Positions 45,236-57,152 are shown, counted from the stretch's first letter. The stretch: DNA of 64,000 nt from Lithodes maja (GCA_037953745.1 JBAKBP010007185.1:1-64000), one strand, 5' to 3'. The notes: generated by a model from the letters alone, not told the origin. Made by a program: numbers and translations.

Positions 45236-45538
45236 CATCACAACAACAACATCAATAACAAAAACAGCAATATCAACAATAATAACATCAACAACAACAA
45301 CGACAACAATAACATCAACAATGACAAAACAAAAACAACAACAATAATAACAACGACGACAACAATAACAACAACGACAACAGCAACAACAACAACAGCA
45401 CCAACGACAACAGCAACCACAACAACGACAACGAAATCATCAATAACGACAACAACAACCTCTACAACAACCACAACAACGACAACGAAATCATCAATAA
45501 CGACAACAACAACCTCTACAACAACTACAACAACAACT

Positions 45539-45571
<33 letters not shown>

Positions 45572-45606
45572 TCGACAACACCACCAACAACAACAACGAC
45601 AACACC
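45236..45606. repeat. degenerate (CAA)n / (CGACAA)n tract
   Basis: 370 bp of CAA triplets with CGA, ATC and CCA interruptions, including a duplicated GAAATCATCAATAACGACAA block. The Thr-rich plus frame and Val-rich minus frame are products of the repeat. Confidence 0.9.
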
Positions 45607-45721
45607 CCTCTCCATTGTCTCGCGCATCGTATTGTTCCAACGCATCAAACCATTGCTTCCATGCACTTCCGGTTTAATAGGTCATTCCTCTGTCAATTGT
45701 CTTTGATTTTTATTACCGTGT

Positions 45722-46040
45722 TGTTTGATTAAGGGGAGGCAGTTGTTTTGGCGATTTTCAGATCTTTTGCCCAATTTCTTTGACAATATTAAGACCTTTC
45801 GTGCCATTTAGGTGTCGATTTATTTCCTGGCGAGCGATAGCAAGCCTGTATTTGAAGAGGAATTGGCCTTCGCCCGCGACATTTTTCTACCGAAAAATTT
45901 ACAAATTAAAATCGAAGGGGGTGTGTTTTTTTTTTTAAAGTTTGATAGAGGTTTAGAGAGCAAACTAAAGCCCCTCCTTAAACCATTGAGCCGAACCAGT
46001 AAATTATGCTGCACAATACCGTCTGAGCTCCCTTAGTTAT
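45722..46040 (+). mobile_element. TTC-hairpin repeat family, decayed-stem copy
   Basis: Shares TTAAGACCTTTCGTGCCATTT, CCTGGCGAGCGATAGCAAGC in parts, and CATTTTTCTACCGAAAAATT with 43325-43680. The stem at about 45864-45876 is damaged (GGCC/GCCC). Confidence 0.6.
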
Positions 46041-46188
46041 ATATTTTCTCCCGGTTCTGCCGTTGGTAAGCAAATTGAGTGTTTGTTCACTCATATATTT
46101 TTGTTCTTCGATTGGCAGTTTTTTCCTACTCCGATTTCACTGTTCCCTTTTTGAGTCTCCCTCTAGCTCTCGTTTCTCGTTCTTGCTA

Positions 46189-46211
46189 TCTCTCTCTCTC
46201 TATTGCTCTTG

Positions 46212-46280
<69 letters not shown>
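46189..46280. repeat. (CT)n microsatellite
   Basis: Nearly pure CT run. Poly-T lies at 46472-46486. Confidence 0.95.
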
Positions 46281-46283
<3 letters not shown>

Positions 46284-46651
46284 CCCTATTATCACACCAG
46301 AGCACCTCGCATCTTCTCGTTTTCTTTGTGCCTCTTTTTCTGTTACTTGTATTGTCGGACTAAGACATTTATACCATTTCGCAGGTAATTTCAGTCATCT
46401 TTTATGCTTTTCGTATTAAATAAACACCTGAACAAGATGATTTAAGTGCACAAATAATTTCCAGAACACTTTTTTTTTTTTTTTAGCAATCTTGGTGTCT
46501 GATAAAATTTACATTGGATTTTGTTTTGTAATGTAATGCTATATTGCAGACAATACCTCGTGACTTGATAATGCTTGAAATGTGGAGAACAAGTTAAGGG
46601 TGACTTTATTGTACATTATAGGGATGTTTTAGATTAAATTAATGGTATGTA

Positions 46652-46906
46652 CAGTCGGACACCATAGTCTCTAGCCCACTCCTAAATATTCGTGGATTTC
46701 AACGATTTCTAGTGGAAGTATATATCTGGAAACGAATTTATTAACACAATTTTATTTACATCAACAAGAAACCCATATATAGCCTACTATTTATTGATAA
46801 GCAAGTTTTATCCGAATTTCAATCCAGATAGTTATAATTGCATAACGATAAACATAGGTGGTCCAGGAATTCTTATGAGTGGGCTAGAGACTATGGCATC
46901 CGAGTG
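46652..46906. mobile_element. 255-bp TA-flanked MITE
   Basis: Inverted ends start CAGTCGGACACCATAGTCTC on the left and CACTCGGATGCCATAGTCTC on the right strand, about 45 bp long with a shared AGCCCACTC. TA at 46650-46651 and 46907-46908. No ORF. Confidence 0.8.
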
Positions 46907-46930
46907 TACCTTGATTACAAATATAAGAAT

Positions 46931-47211
46931 AGCTGAATAATGTTAAAGTGTATAGACGTACTTTCTCTATATATCCTCATATAGCTGAATAATGTTAAAG
47001 TGTATAGACATACTTTCTCTATATATCCTCATATAGCTGAATAATGTTAAAGTGTATAGACGTACTTTCTCTATATATCCTCATATAGCTGAATAATGTT
47101 AAAGTGCATAGACTTACTTTCTCTATATATCCTCATATAGCTGAATAATGTTAAAGTGTATAGACGTACTTTCTCTATATATCCTCATATAGCTGAATAA
47201 TGTTAAAGTGT
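46931..47211. repeat. 52-bp minisatellite, 5.4 units
   Basis: Units begin AGCTGAATAATGTTAAAGTG at 46931, 46983, 47035, 47087, 47139 and 47191. The last is cut after 21 bp exactly where the outer LTR element starts. Confidence 0.95.
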
Positions 47212-48906
47212 TGTGACGCTTCTGCATAGTAGCCACGTGCGGGCATGCGCGCGCGTCGGCTGCCCAGGCATTTAGAAACCGGCTGGCGGCAGCCAGCCGG
47301 CCGGCTTTTCCTTAGTATATATCCTACGACAATGTAACTAATGTCTGGGATATTCTTATGTTGTTTCACAGCTTGTAGCTGCTCTTATTCTTAACCAACG
47401 CATCTTAGTATATTTTATTCTCGATAGTTGATTGTTTTATTATAATATATAAGATGTAAGTTTGGTGAGAGTGGGAGGAGACGAGCGGGAGAGAGAGACC
47501 GGCTGGGGGACGTTGCTTCGCGCGGAGAGTGTAGCTTGGGACGAGCCTGATGTGCCACATGCATTTGTTCGCAACGTTAGGCTTAGTTTCGACTCACGCA
47601 CGGGGTAGACGATTTTGACCCGGCAACTGTGTTGAGTGTTGCCAAGCCTGGGATGTATTCTGCATGCCTAGGGCGGGGTCCAGACAGATTCAAGACTCAG
47701 AGCTCACCTCACTGTCGTACCCTTCGAACCCCCTTGATATCTATCCCTCTCAACCCCACTTAGAAACTTTCTCTCTTACTTTGTATACCTTCCTTCCACT
47801 ACTTCACCAATCTATTTAATTATCCCATCCCCTTGATAGACCTTATATCTATTATTGTATTAACGACGAGCTCTCAGACAACTAGATAGGATTTTGGGCC
47901 TTATGCAGAGACGTAATTGTTAATGAGACCTAGGAAGTTTTTTTGTTGTCTCATATTTGGTGGTTTCATGCTTGCTAGTGTGTTCTTGTGTCAGGTTAGC
48001 AGGGGCTAGACCGGAGGGGAGGCTTTTTGCGATCCTTTAAGTAAAGTCTGCTGGTGCGAGTCCTGTGGACCCGCACGACTTTACTAGGATACCCGTGGGA
48101 GTCTGGGGGCATTTTCTTGTCTGTGTCCCTGTGTGTCTAGTGTTGTGTTGTGTGAGGGCCCTTGCCTAGTCCACTCAGCACTGCGCTAGCACGTCTTGCT
48201 TTTGTTTTAGGGTCGCCAGGAGAGAGTCAGATACTTGCGATCTGAGTCTCTCAAGAGAGCACCCTTTCAATTAGAGTAATTTGGCGCACAGACTTGGGAA
48301 CGTCCCTAGGCTAGAGCAGGTGGCTCAGCCCGGGTATCCGAAGCCTATATCCTTCCAGCTAGACCTCTGCCACCTAGCAGGGGGTTTATTATTTCTGTAT
48401 GCTTGTTATTGTGCCACAGTTTACCGTTTTTGTGAGCATTGAGAGTCAGGGTGGAGCTTAGAGACTCTGTCCGAGCAGGCTTGCCTGACTAAGAGTGAGA
48501 AGCACACCTGTATGTCGTTATGTTGCAAGTTGCTGCTTTTATTTAATTATACCTATGCCATTATACACTGTATGGCCTATCACTAGTATTTATTCCTGCT
48601 TATGAGTTGAGAGTTCTCTAAATCCGTAATGTACTTTCTTTGCTAAGCATTAGATCCTACAGTAGCCGCATGCAGTTTAGAACCCCGCATCTTGTCTACC
48701 GGTATGATGTTTTGAGGACTGTTTGCTTTCACCTTCTTTCACGCAGGGGTGATTAGTTGTATTAATTAACGTAACGTTAAATGTACTTTCTTCTAGTTTG
48801 TTATTAAATTGTTTCTGCAATTTAATTCCGTTTTCTATCTTTTCCTTGAAGCTTTAAGTCAACTTAATTGTGTGATCTTTTATATAGCCTGCTTGACTAT
48901 CAGTAG
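47212..48906 (+). repeat. 5' LTR of outer element, first part (1695 bp)
   Basis: Homologous to the inner LTR read on the minus strand, for instance GTCGCCAGGAGAGAG, GATACT, GATCTGAGTCTCTCAAGAGA at about 48206-48265. The second part is 57153-57344, giving an LTR of about 1.89 kb against 1843 bp for the inner element. Confidence 0.8.
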
Positions 48907-50749
48907 TGTTACGACCGGGCACTCGGGTACACTAGGGCTCTTACACAGGACTCGAGTAAGGCTCGCTGCCACAACGGAAACACACGATCCCAACCCCAGA
49001 GTACTGCCAGCCGAACAAAAAACGCCACTACCCTCCAGAGTTCTATCTGCTATAACGGGGTATACAAGAACTCGGTACTAGCGTTTCACACAACAGACTA
49101 ATAACAAGACGGGAGTTATCTAGTCTGGTCAACAATCAAACAAAGAAGAAAGTACTACAACACTAAAGAATAGTGTTGGCCGAAGCCGAAGTAATCCACC
49201 CTTGAACTAAGAACTTAAGAAGTCCTCCTCCCTCTACTTCGGATCGGCACTATTACGTTACGTTAAACAATAGTCCTCGAGCATCAAGCAAGGAATCTTC
49301 TGATAAGTTAGATGCTTCTCGAATACTCATAAGAAGTAAGTATCGGATTTTGAACAGCAATTTAATGAATAACTCACTGGTAATTAAAGGCTTTAAATTG
49401 ACATAAGAAGAATTATAAGAATAAGCAATAGGATATGGCAAACATTAAGAAGAAGTACTCCGACAATGCACTGGCAATAGCCTACTAAGATTGTGCTCGT
49501 GGGCCACTAATCTCTGAAGTAGCTAAGCGTGCCACACATGAAATCAATAGTGCATAAACAATAATATACATAAGGAGAAGCTTCAATACTATGCTGTATC
49601 TGCTGGTCGAGCAAAGTCTAGCTGGGATATCTAAGGTTAAGAGACAATGGCTGAGCAAGCGGCTCGTAGCCTAGCGAGGTCCTTAAGACTGTGCGGCCAA
49701 ATTACGGTAATTGACGGGATGCTCTCTTGAGAGATCCAGATCACTAGTATCTGGTTCTCTCCTGGCGATCCTCTCAAAGTCAAGCAATTGAGATAGCACA
49801 GTGTTGGGTGGCACAGGCAAAAGCCCTCACTCGCAACACAGTGCTAAACTCCCACGGTACACAATCAAAAAGACCCCCTAGGCTTCCCACGTCTCCGTTG
49901 CAATTGTGCTGGTTCAACCAACCTAGCACTCATAGGAAATCACAACTCGAGGAACCCTATCCCAGTCTAGCATTACCTAAACCAGCAGAAAACAGGAACA
50001 TGAATAATCGCACACAGGGAAATGCATATACGAGTGCAACAAACATCAATCAATCCTATTCTAGTTAACCCTTCCAAAAATAGGCTATCTAACAGGCACT
50101 TATCTCGTGAGAACTCAAGCGATAATACTTTGGCTGACTAAATCTGCACCAAAGGGGGTCATTGGTTAAAAAGGGACGAGAAGAGTAGAAGATAGGCTGT
50201 TCAGAGAGTAGAGAAAGTTCACATCAGTCGGAAGAATATGGATAGTTGCAAGGGATATGAGAGGTCGCTTTGCCTGATGAGTTCTGATCTAAAAATGGCG
50301 AGACCTCCCTTTTTATACTCGGCCCCGTAGCGAGCATAACGGCAATCATGACGTCACATTCGCTCTCTCAATCTGGGATCGACAAAGGATTCCCACGCTC
50401 TGGATGAGGGGGGAGGGAGGGGGGAAGGAGGGAGGAGGGAGTGAGGCCTACACACCTCGTGGCGCGCACACTGTCCTCCGTTACATAACTCGCTCTCTCA
50501 TCATTACATCATTAAATATATATAAATCTCCCACACACAATACTTATATATAATGATTTAAAATAGAACTCGTTGACTTAGAAGAAAACAAAATACATAA
50601 TGATAATACTTATAGTACAACGGTTCACATAAACTGAGTTAGGAAACTCTACACAGACTACAGCCAAAGTTCCTGCCCTGACGATCCTAGCGAGGGTGGG
50701 GCCTGACTGGGCGTTCTGTACAGCATGCTCATACTCGACATGCGTCACA
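48907..50749 (-). repeat. 3' LTR of inner element
   Basis: Aligns without indels to 55306-57148 at a constant offset of 6399. I noticed one substitution (49554 A versus 55953 T). The small ORFs duplicated in both LTRs have no domain. Confidence 0.95.
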
Positions 50750-50760
50750 CCTCCCCCAAG
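50750..50760 (-). other. polypurine tract of inner element
   Basis: Sense strand CTTGGGGGAGG lies directly before the 3' LTR start TGTGACGC. This is the expected place for the plus-strand primer. Confidence 0.7.
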
Positions 50761-51235
50761 ATTTTACTTGCTCAACCCTGAGCTAAAATCTGATATACAG
50801 AACCCCATCAAACCCCTCACACCCAGCGACCGCATGGCACTAAAACAACGCTGAGTTTATCACTAAAACACATCTTATAAAAAAAAAATTCACATTTCAT
50901 AACTCCTCCCAACAATAGTAAAAGACATAATATCATGCTCCCAGAGCGAGCTTACAGCAGCTCAGCCGTTTGATAGTTCGTGGACTACTCAAACCTTATA
51001 GGCTATGACAAACTTCTACAATTATCTTCATCAAAAAGAAAGAGTTTTTATATGATTTTTATATTTTAATATGTTTTTTTCCGGCTGCACTATAAGGGCA
51101 GCCTATTTTTCTTCTATACCAAACGCTCAACAATCCTGCTTTACGACCCAATACGCTGGGCTACAACCGCGAGCCAACAAGCACCAAGCGCAAAATACTA
51201 CTCAAACTAAAGCAGGAGGCTACCCGTGTGTCAAT

Positions 51236-54200
51236 TTACCCAGGATCATATACCCCTGAACGACCACATGCAACCTCGTTGTCACAACCGGCAATATGGC
51301 TTATGTCCAGGTTATATACCAATAACCTTAGTGACCACCTGGTCAGCCTCATATTCCGATTGTGAAACGGGTCCAAGATCTTGAGAGGGTAATGATCTGG
51401 GTAAACTACACCGACCGGACCATAGGCTGGAACATAGATCTCGAAATGCCCCAGCGCATCATTGTCCTTTTCACTTTCATTCATCAGGCTCTGACACGTT
51501 GCTGGTGCATTCTTAAGTCCGTCAGGCACAACATTGCACTGGTAGGTACTCCCGTCCACAACAAAACCACATACCTCTTTAGCACGCTCGGACAAAGTTA
51601 CAAGCAACGACCACTCACGACATTCCTTATCCCTCAGATCCTTCGTCCACACGTAATCCAGCTCTGCTTGCACCATAGGCTGTCGAGCAGGATTTATACG
51701 GCAGGGAATTAAACTGAGCCTTGCACTATCTCCAGCCTGCATGTCGGATTCTACCCCGTACCTCAGGCCTGGAGAAGCAACAAACATGCGAAAGTACTGC
51801 CATAGCCTAGTAAATAACTGCCTTGCACTGTCTCCACGAACAACATGCCTTGTGCCCTCCCACAACCCAGCCGAGACCGCAGCTTCTAACCTGTAGTCTC
51901 CCTCCTTCTCCACCTTCGTCCCTAGAACAGCCAGGTCATGAGAGGGACAATCAGTACCACCCGTGCAGTCACTCCCACAGTTCATTATAGCTAAGGCTTC
52001 CCTGCCGATACCGTACATGCGCACCCCCACATTCCTTGTGACGACATCTGCCTGCGCAGCATCACCGCTTTTAGCGACATGGCCAGATACAGTCGGTCTG
52101 TGGTAGGGCTGTTGCATTAGACTAGAGCAGCATTGGGAGGCTATGTGACGACCGGGCACTGCGATACCACAGCCGACCCTACCAATCTGCTCAATGTCCT
52201 CCTTTTGACCACCACCCTTGGCAGCCATGGGTCGACCCTGACCTGGCAACCATGCCAAGGCCTCGTCGCCCACCTTAAACCACCGAAACAACGAGGCTAA
52301 CGGTCTTTTAACAGTCACATGACCTGCCTGCGGAACATCTCGCACCGCCCGAGTTGTGAGACTCAGGGGCTCGGCACGACCAGTGGGGTATGAACCGAGC
52401 TGGTGCTGGAGTGCTGCACACTGCTGCTCAGACAGGTGCTCTAGCGCTTCCACAGCCACCAGACTCGTGTCCCCCGCCCACTGCTTCGCCGAGACATGAC
52501 AATCCCTACTCTCCTCCACCTGTGCCCTACTGCCCCCCTCTCCTTCTCCACCTTGGCCGCGGCAGACCAACGCAGGGACAGTAGGCTGCTCAGGTGGTTG
52601 CCTCACAAACTCCTCCAACAGGTTCACATAACATGCTTCCCCGTCCTCGTGTTTAATCTCGACAGCACCATTACCACACTTCTGAACTTCCGGATCCTCC
52701 AACTGCAGTTTACAAATATCTGAGGGAACCAACCTGTCTAGATGCTTCCGAAGCAACCCAAGTCCTTCCCCAATATCAAACTGAGCAACCCTTTTTTCTC
52801 TCCGTGTGCAACGTTGCTGCCCCGGAGTCTCTTCCGGCCCTACCTCCTCACTAACTGTGACAGGTCCTGGGGCCTCTCCAGACTCCAACATAGGTGCCAA
52901 TACTAAATCACCCAGGAGAGCCGCCGAGTCAAAACTCTTAAAACCAACTCCAGCTTTAGCCTCCTCCTGTTGATCGTTCCTCTGCTGGTCTGAAGACGGA
53001 GGACTAGGCTGTGACACTTTATCTGCCCGAGCTCGGGTGACAACACACGCCATGGGTTGTGTCTGGCACCGCTCGACCCACTCTTGCTCTTCCCTACTCA
53101 CGTCGGCCGTCCTCTCGGCAACGACTAAGGGTAGAACCTCAGAAGCGGGCATTGCAAAGTCGTTGCCGAGAAGAAGGTCGACGCCCTCCACTGGCAGTTT
53201 CTCCACAATCCCAACATCCAATTCACGTGCCACACCATCCACCTCCAACTCCAACCGCACCAGCGGGTATGACCGAGTTGCATTAATACCCTGCACCACT
53301 ACCACCCGAGCCGCATTTATAGGGTAGCCAGTCAAATTGTTCATCAGAGTCTGGGAAGCACCTGTATCACGCAAGACCTCTACTCCATGCTTGCGCCCCG
53401 CCCACATCACGCAACCCCGTCCTCTATGGTCGCAAAAAACATCCTGAGCAGGGTTCGAGCCTCTCAGGTGTTTCTGCATTGGCTGTGCCTCAGCCTCTGA
53501 CGAACTGCCCCGGGCAAACTCAGAAGACTTCGGAGACACACCAATGTTGCAGGCCAAAGACACAGCTGCTGTAGGTGGTTTGCTAGGACAGACTCTTGCA
53601 AAGTGCCCCTTTTCATGACAAAGATAACACTCCAACTCCCCTCTGGGCTTCCCTTGGTACTGGGAAGGGCCCGGCCCCTTCTTAAATGGGACGGTGTTAG
53701 TCTTGTGGTCAGTCTTGGTATCATAGCTCTTGTACTTGTTTGCATAATGTATATCACTAACTCGGGGGGGTGGGGTGTCACGCCCCTTGTTACCTGCCTC
53801 ACTACGCTGGGCAGACCCGCACCCACGAATTAATGATAGCCGGAGGTCAGCCATCTCAGCTGCCTCCTGTAGAGTTTTAGGGTTCTTTTCTTTAATAGTT
53901 AAAGTCATATCTGCACCAGTACACTTATAAAACTGCTCGAGCAGAAACAGCTCAGTCAACTGTTCGGCCGTCTCAGCTTTCTCAGAACGTGTCCAGTTAG
54001 CAAGTGCATCTTTTAAGTCCCGGGCATGTTCAAGAAAGGTCGCCTCCCTAGTCTTCGTAACACCCCGAAACTTCAATCGATATGTTTCTGGTTGCAACTC
54101 GTATGCCCGTAGGACAGCTCTCTTCAATTCTGGGTAGTCAATGCAAGACTCTAAAGGCAGTGCATCATAAGCCTTCAGACCCTTACCCGTAAGTCTTGAG

Positions 54201-55090
54201 GAGACCAGAGCTGCCCACTTCTCTTCAGGCCAATTATGCTCCCTACACTTCTTCTCAAAACGATTAAAAAATTCTGTGACTTCAGTTTCACTAAATGCCG
54301 GCACCAATTTGACTAAGTGAGACAAGGACTGTTCTCTTACTTGGCCCTCCCGGCCCATCCGAATCCCTGTCGACTCTGCACGAGTCTTATCTAAGTCTAT
54401 CTGAGCACAATATTTCTCGGAGTCGTATCTAAGCTCAGCCTCGTGCCTCCTAATCTCAGCCTCAATCTCCTTCTCCTGCTTCCTAGACTCAATCTCCTGC
54501 TTCCTAGTCTCAGCCTCAATCTCCTTCTCCTGCTTCCTAGACTCAGCCTCAATCTCCTTCTCCTGCTTCCTAGACTCAGCCTCAATCTCATACTTCCTAG
54601 ACTCAATTTTAGCAAGCTCAAGTCTAAATATCATATCTGGAGACAGGCAGGAAGAGGGAGCTGCCACTACTGAAGGAGGGGGGGCAAGAACTGGGGAACC
54701 ACCATACGCACCGCCCGAGGGCACTCCAATCTTCCAATGCTCATCCCTCTGTGGGAGAGTGCTAACCTCCGGCAACTGAGTGGACGGCACTGTGGGAGTC
54801 GAGTGAGAGGGGATCTGGGGAGGAACCCCCCCAAACGCCCTCTCCTCCGAAACCCCATGTCGCCCACGCAACACCCAGGAAATCAGCTCCCCCTTGGACA
54901 TCCCTCCTACATTGGATAGACCCAAAACCTTGGTTATCAGGTGCAAGCCATAAACATTCACCCCAGTCAGCCTCTCCTCCGTCACATGGTACTGCTTACT
55001 CACAAAAAGTCTAGCATCCTCCTCACTAGTTACTAACGGCACCTCCTCACTTAGCATCTCTCGCTCCTCGTCAGTACTAGGGCCCGACAT
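51236..55090 (-). CDS. gag-protease plus collapsed pol in one ORF
   Basis: About 1284 codons from the ATG at 55090. Residues 1-150 are an N-terminal gag region. About 150-235 is a charged coiled coil with reiterated ESRKQEKEIEAE. About 255-420 is a Gypsy-type gag core (FFNRFEKKCREHNWP, LKAYDALPLES). A CCHC knuckle lies at C488-C491-H496-C501, and aspartic protease at DTGA 575-578 with LLLGNDF at about 639-645. After that pol is reduced to scraps: integrase N-terminus (about 785-815), integrase C-terminal tail (820-880), a second integrase scrap joining the HHCC region to the C-terminal domain (906-961), an RT piece without YLDD (1134-1205) and the end of RNase H (1212-1284). It has no DDE triad and no RT active site. 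Gag and protease look intact, and the frame never breaks. Confidence 0.85.
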   Translation of the reverse strand: MSGPSTDEEREMLSEEVPLVTSEEDARLFVSKQYHVTEERLTGVNVYGLHLITKVLGLSNVGGMSKGELISWVLRGRHGVSEERAFGGVPPQIPSHSTPTVPSTQLPEVSTLPQRDEHWKIGVPSGGAYGGSPVLAPPPSVVAAPSSCLSPDMIFRLELAKIESRKYEIEAESRKQEKEIEAESRKQEKEIEAETRKQEIESRKQEKEIEAEIRRHEAELRYDSEKYCAQIDLDKTRAESTGIRMGREGQVREQSLSHLVKLVPAFSETEVTEFFNRFEKKCREHNWPEEKWAALVSSRLTGKGLKAYDALPLESCIDYPELKRAVLRAYELQPETYRLKFRGVTKTREATFLEHARDLKDALANWTRSEKAETAEQLTELFLLEQFYKCTGADMTLTIKEKNPKTLQEAAEMADLRLSLIRGCGSAQRSEAGNKGRDTPPPRVSDIHYANKYKSYDTKTDHKTNTVPFKKGPGPSQYQGKPRGELECYLCHEKGHFARVCPSKPPTAAVSLACNIGVSPKSSEFARGSSSEAEAQPMQKHLRGSNPAQDVFCDHRGRGCVMWAGRKHGVEVLRDTGASQTLMNNLTGYPINAARVVVVQGINATRSYPLVRLELEVDGVARELDVGIVEKLPVEGVDLLLGNDFAMPASEVLPLVVAERTADVSREEQEWVERCQTQPMACVVTRARADKVSQPSPPSSDQQRNDQQEEAKAGVGFKSFDSAALLGDLVLAPMLESGEAPGPVTVSEEVGPEETPGQQRCTRREKRVAQFDIGEGLGLLRKHLDRLVPSDICKLQLEDPEVQKCGNGAVEIKHEDGEACYVNLLEEFVRQPPEQPTVPALVCRGQGGEGEGGSRAQVEESRDCHVSAKQWAGDTSLVAVEALEHLSEQQCAALQHQLGSYPTGRAEPLSLTTRAVRDVPQAGHVTVKRPLASLFRWFKVGDEALAWLPGQGRPMAAKGGGQKEDIEQIGRVGCGIAVPGRHIASQCCSSLMQQPYHRPTVSGHVAKSGDAAQADVVTRNVGVRMYGIGREALAIMNCGSDCTGGTDCPSHDLAVLGTKVEKEGDYRLEAAVSAGLWEGTRHVVRGDSARQLFTRLWQYFRMFVASPGLRYGVESDMQAGDSARLSLIPCRINPARQPMVQAELDYVWTKDLRDKECREWSLLVTLSERAKEVCGFVVDGSTYQCNVVPDGLKNAPATCQSLMNESEKDNDALGHFEIYVPAYGPVGVVYPDHYPLKILDPFHNRNMRLTRWSLRLLVYNLDISHIAGCDNEVACGRSGVYDPG

Positions 55091-55284
55091 ACTGAAGTTC
55101 ACCAAAAAATTCTCGAGACAAAAGTGTTAAACTCCCTTATGTAAGCACTAATTACTAAATTAACTGGAGTCTCTTAAATGCTCTCCTAATTGCCTTACAA
55201 AAAAAAAATATTCTTCAATATGTACGCTAAAGTACGAACAAACAAATGTTGTACAACTCTGCAAAAAATTATACTGTTCACAAA

Positions 55285-55305
55285 ATCCTAAGCAAGGTCG
55301 CCATT
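55285..55305 (-). other. primer-binding site of inner element
   Basis: Sense strand AATGGCGACCTTGCTTAGG follows the 5' LTR. The outer element has the same AATGGCGACCTTGC at 57345. TGGCGACC-type sites in Gypsy elements commonly pair with tRNA-Arg; the tRNA here is not verified. Confidence 0.6.
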
Positions 55306-57148
55306 TGTTACGACCGGGCACTCGGGTACACTAGGGCTCTTACACAGGACTCGAGTAAGGCTCGCTGCCACAACGGAAACACACGATCCCAACCCCAGAG
55401 TACTGCCAGCCGAACAAAAAACGCCACTACCCTCCAGAGTTCTATCTGCTATAACGGGGTATACAAGAACTCGGTACTAGCGTTTCACACAACAGACTAA
55501 TAACAAGACGGGAGTTATCTAGTCTGGTCAACAATCAAACAAAGAAGAAAGTACTACAACACTAAAGAATAGTGTTGGCCGAAGCCGAAGTAATCCACCC
55601 TTGAACTAAGAACTTAAGAAGTCCTCCTCCCTCTACTTCGGATCGGCACTATTACGTTACGTTAAACAATAGTCCTCGAGCATCAAGCAAGGAATCTTCT
55701 GATAAGTTAGATGCTTCTCGAATACTCATAAGAAGTAAGTATCGGATTTTGAACAGCAATTTAATGAATAACTCACTGGTAATTAAAGGCTTTAAATTGA
55801 CATAAGAAGAATTATAAGAATAAGCAATAGGATATGGCAAACATTAAGAAGAAGTACTCCGACAATGCACTGGCAATAGCCTACTAAGATTGTGCTCGTG
55901 GGCCACTAATCTCTGAAGTAGCTAAGCGTGCCACACATGAAATCAATAGTGCTTAAACAATAATATACATAAGGAGAAGCTTCAATACTATGCTGTATCT
56001 GCTGGTCGAGCAAAGTCTAGCTGGGATATCTAAGGTTAAGAGACAATGGCTGAGCAAGCGGCTCGTAGCCTAGCGAGGTCCTTAAGACTGTGCGGCCAAA
56101 TTACGGTAATTGACGGGATGCTCTCTTGAGAGATCCAGATCACTAGTATCTGGTTCTCTCCTGGCGATCCTCTCAAAGTCAAGCAATTGAGATAGCACAG
56201 TGTTGGGTGGCACAGGCAAAAGCCCTCACTCGCAACACAGTGCTAAACTCCCACGGTACACAATCAAAAAGACCCCCTAGGCTTCCCACGTCTCCGTTGC
56301 AATTGTGCTGGTTCAACCAACCTAGCACTCATAGGAAATCACAACTCGAGGAACCCTATCCCAGTCTAGCATTACCTAAACCAGCAGAAAACAGGAACAT
56401 GAATAATCGCACACAGGGAAATGCATATACGAGTGCAACAAACATCAATCAATCCTATTCTAGTTAACCCTTCCAAAAATAGGCTATCTAACAGGCACTT
56501 ATCTCGTGAGAACTCAAGCGATAATACTTTGGCTGACTAAATCTGCACCAAAGGGGGTCATTGGTTAAAAAGGGACGAGAAGAGTAGAAGATAGGCTGTT
56601 CAGAGAGTAGAGAAAGTTCACATCAGTCGGAAGAATATGGATAGTTGCAAGGGATATGAGAGGTCGCTTTGCCTGATGAGTTCTGATCTAAAAATGGCGA
56701 GACCTCCCTTTTTATACTCGGCCCCGTAGCGAGCATAACGGCAATCATGACGTCACATTCGCTCTCTCAATCTGGGATCGACAAAGGATTCCCACGCTCT
56801 GGATGAGGGGGGAGGGAGGGGGGAAGGAGGGAGGAGGGAGTGAGGCCTACACACCTCGTGGCGCGCACACTGTCCTCCGTTACATAACTCGCTCTCTCAT
56901 CATTACATCATTAAATATATATAAATCTCCCACACACAATACTTATATATAATGATTTAAAATAGAACTCGTTGACTTAGAAGAAAACAAAATACATAAT
57001 GATAATACTTATAGTACAACGGTTCACATAAACTGAGTTAGGAAACTCTACACAGACTACAGCCAAAGTTCCTGCCCTGACGATCCTAGCGAGGGTGGGG
57101 CCTGACTGGGCGTTCTGTACAGCATGCTCATACTCGACATGCGTCACA
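55306..57148 (-). repeat. 5' LTR of inner element
   Basis: Same length and almost the same sequence as 48907-50749. No promoter motif is assigned with confidence. Confidence 0.95.
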
Positions 57149-57152
57149 GTAG

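Larger units (their letters stand above)
48907..57148 (-). mobile_element. inner Gmr1-like retrotransposon, non-autonomous derivative (8242 bp)
   Basis: Two direct LTRs of 1843 bp enclose a 4556-bp interior read on the minus strand. Target duplication GTAG lies at 48903-48906 and 57149-57152. LTR termini are TGTGACGC...CGTAACA on the sense strand. The insertion lies in the LTR of a relative in opposite orientation. Confidence 0.95.

Noticed and set aside
45194..45706. Thr-rich (plus) and Val-rich (minus) ORFs
   Set aside because: Translations of a CAA-triplet tract. No other sequence feature supports a gene.
46931..47211. CRISPR-like array (52-bp period)
   Set aside because: A simple minisatellite: whole units are the same, with no unique spacers.
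49808..50068. 86-codon ORF, identical again at 56207-56467
   Set aside because: Both copies lie in the LTRs, so identity reflects LTR duplication. No domain is recognised.
54397..54621. Leu/Arg/Ser-repeat ORF overlapping gag
   Set aside because: It is a shadow frame of the gag coiled-coil repeat on the same strand.
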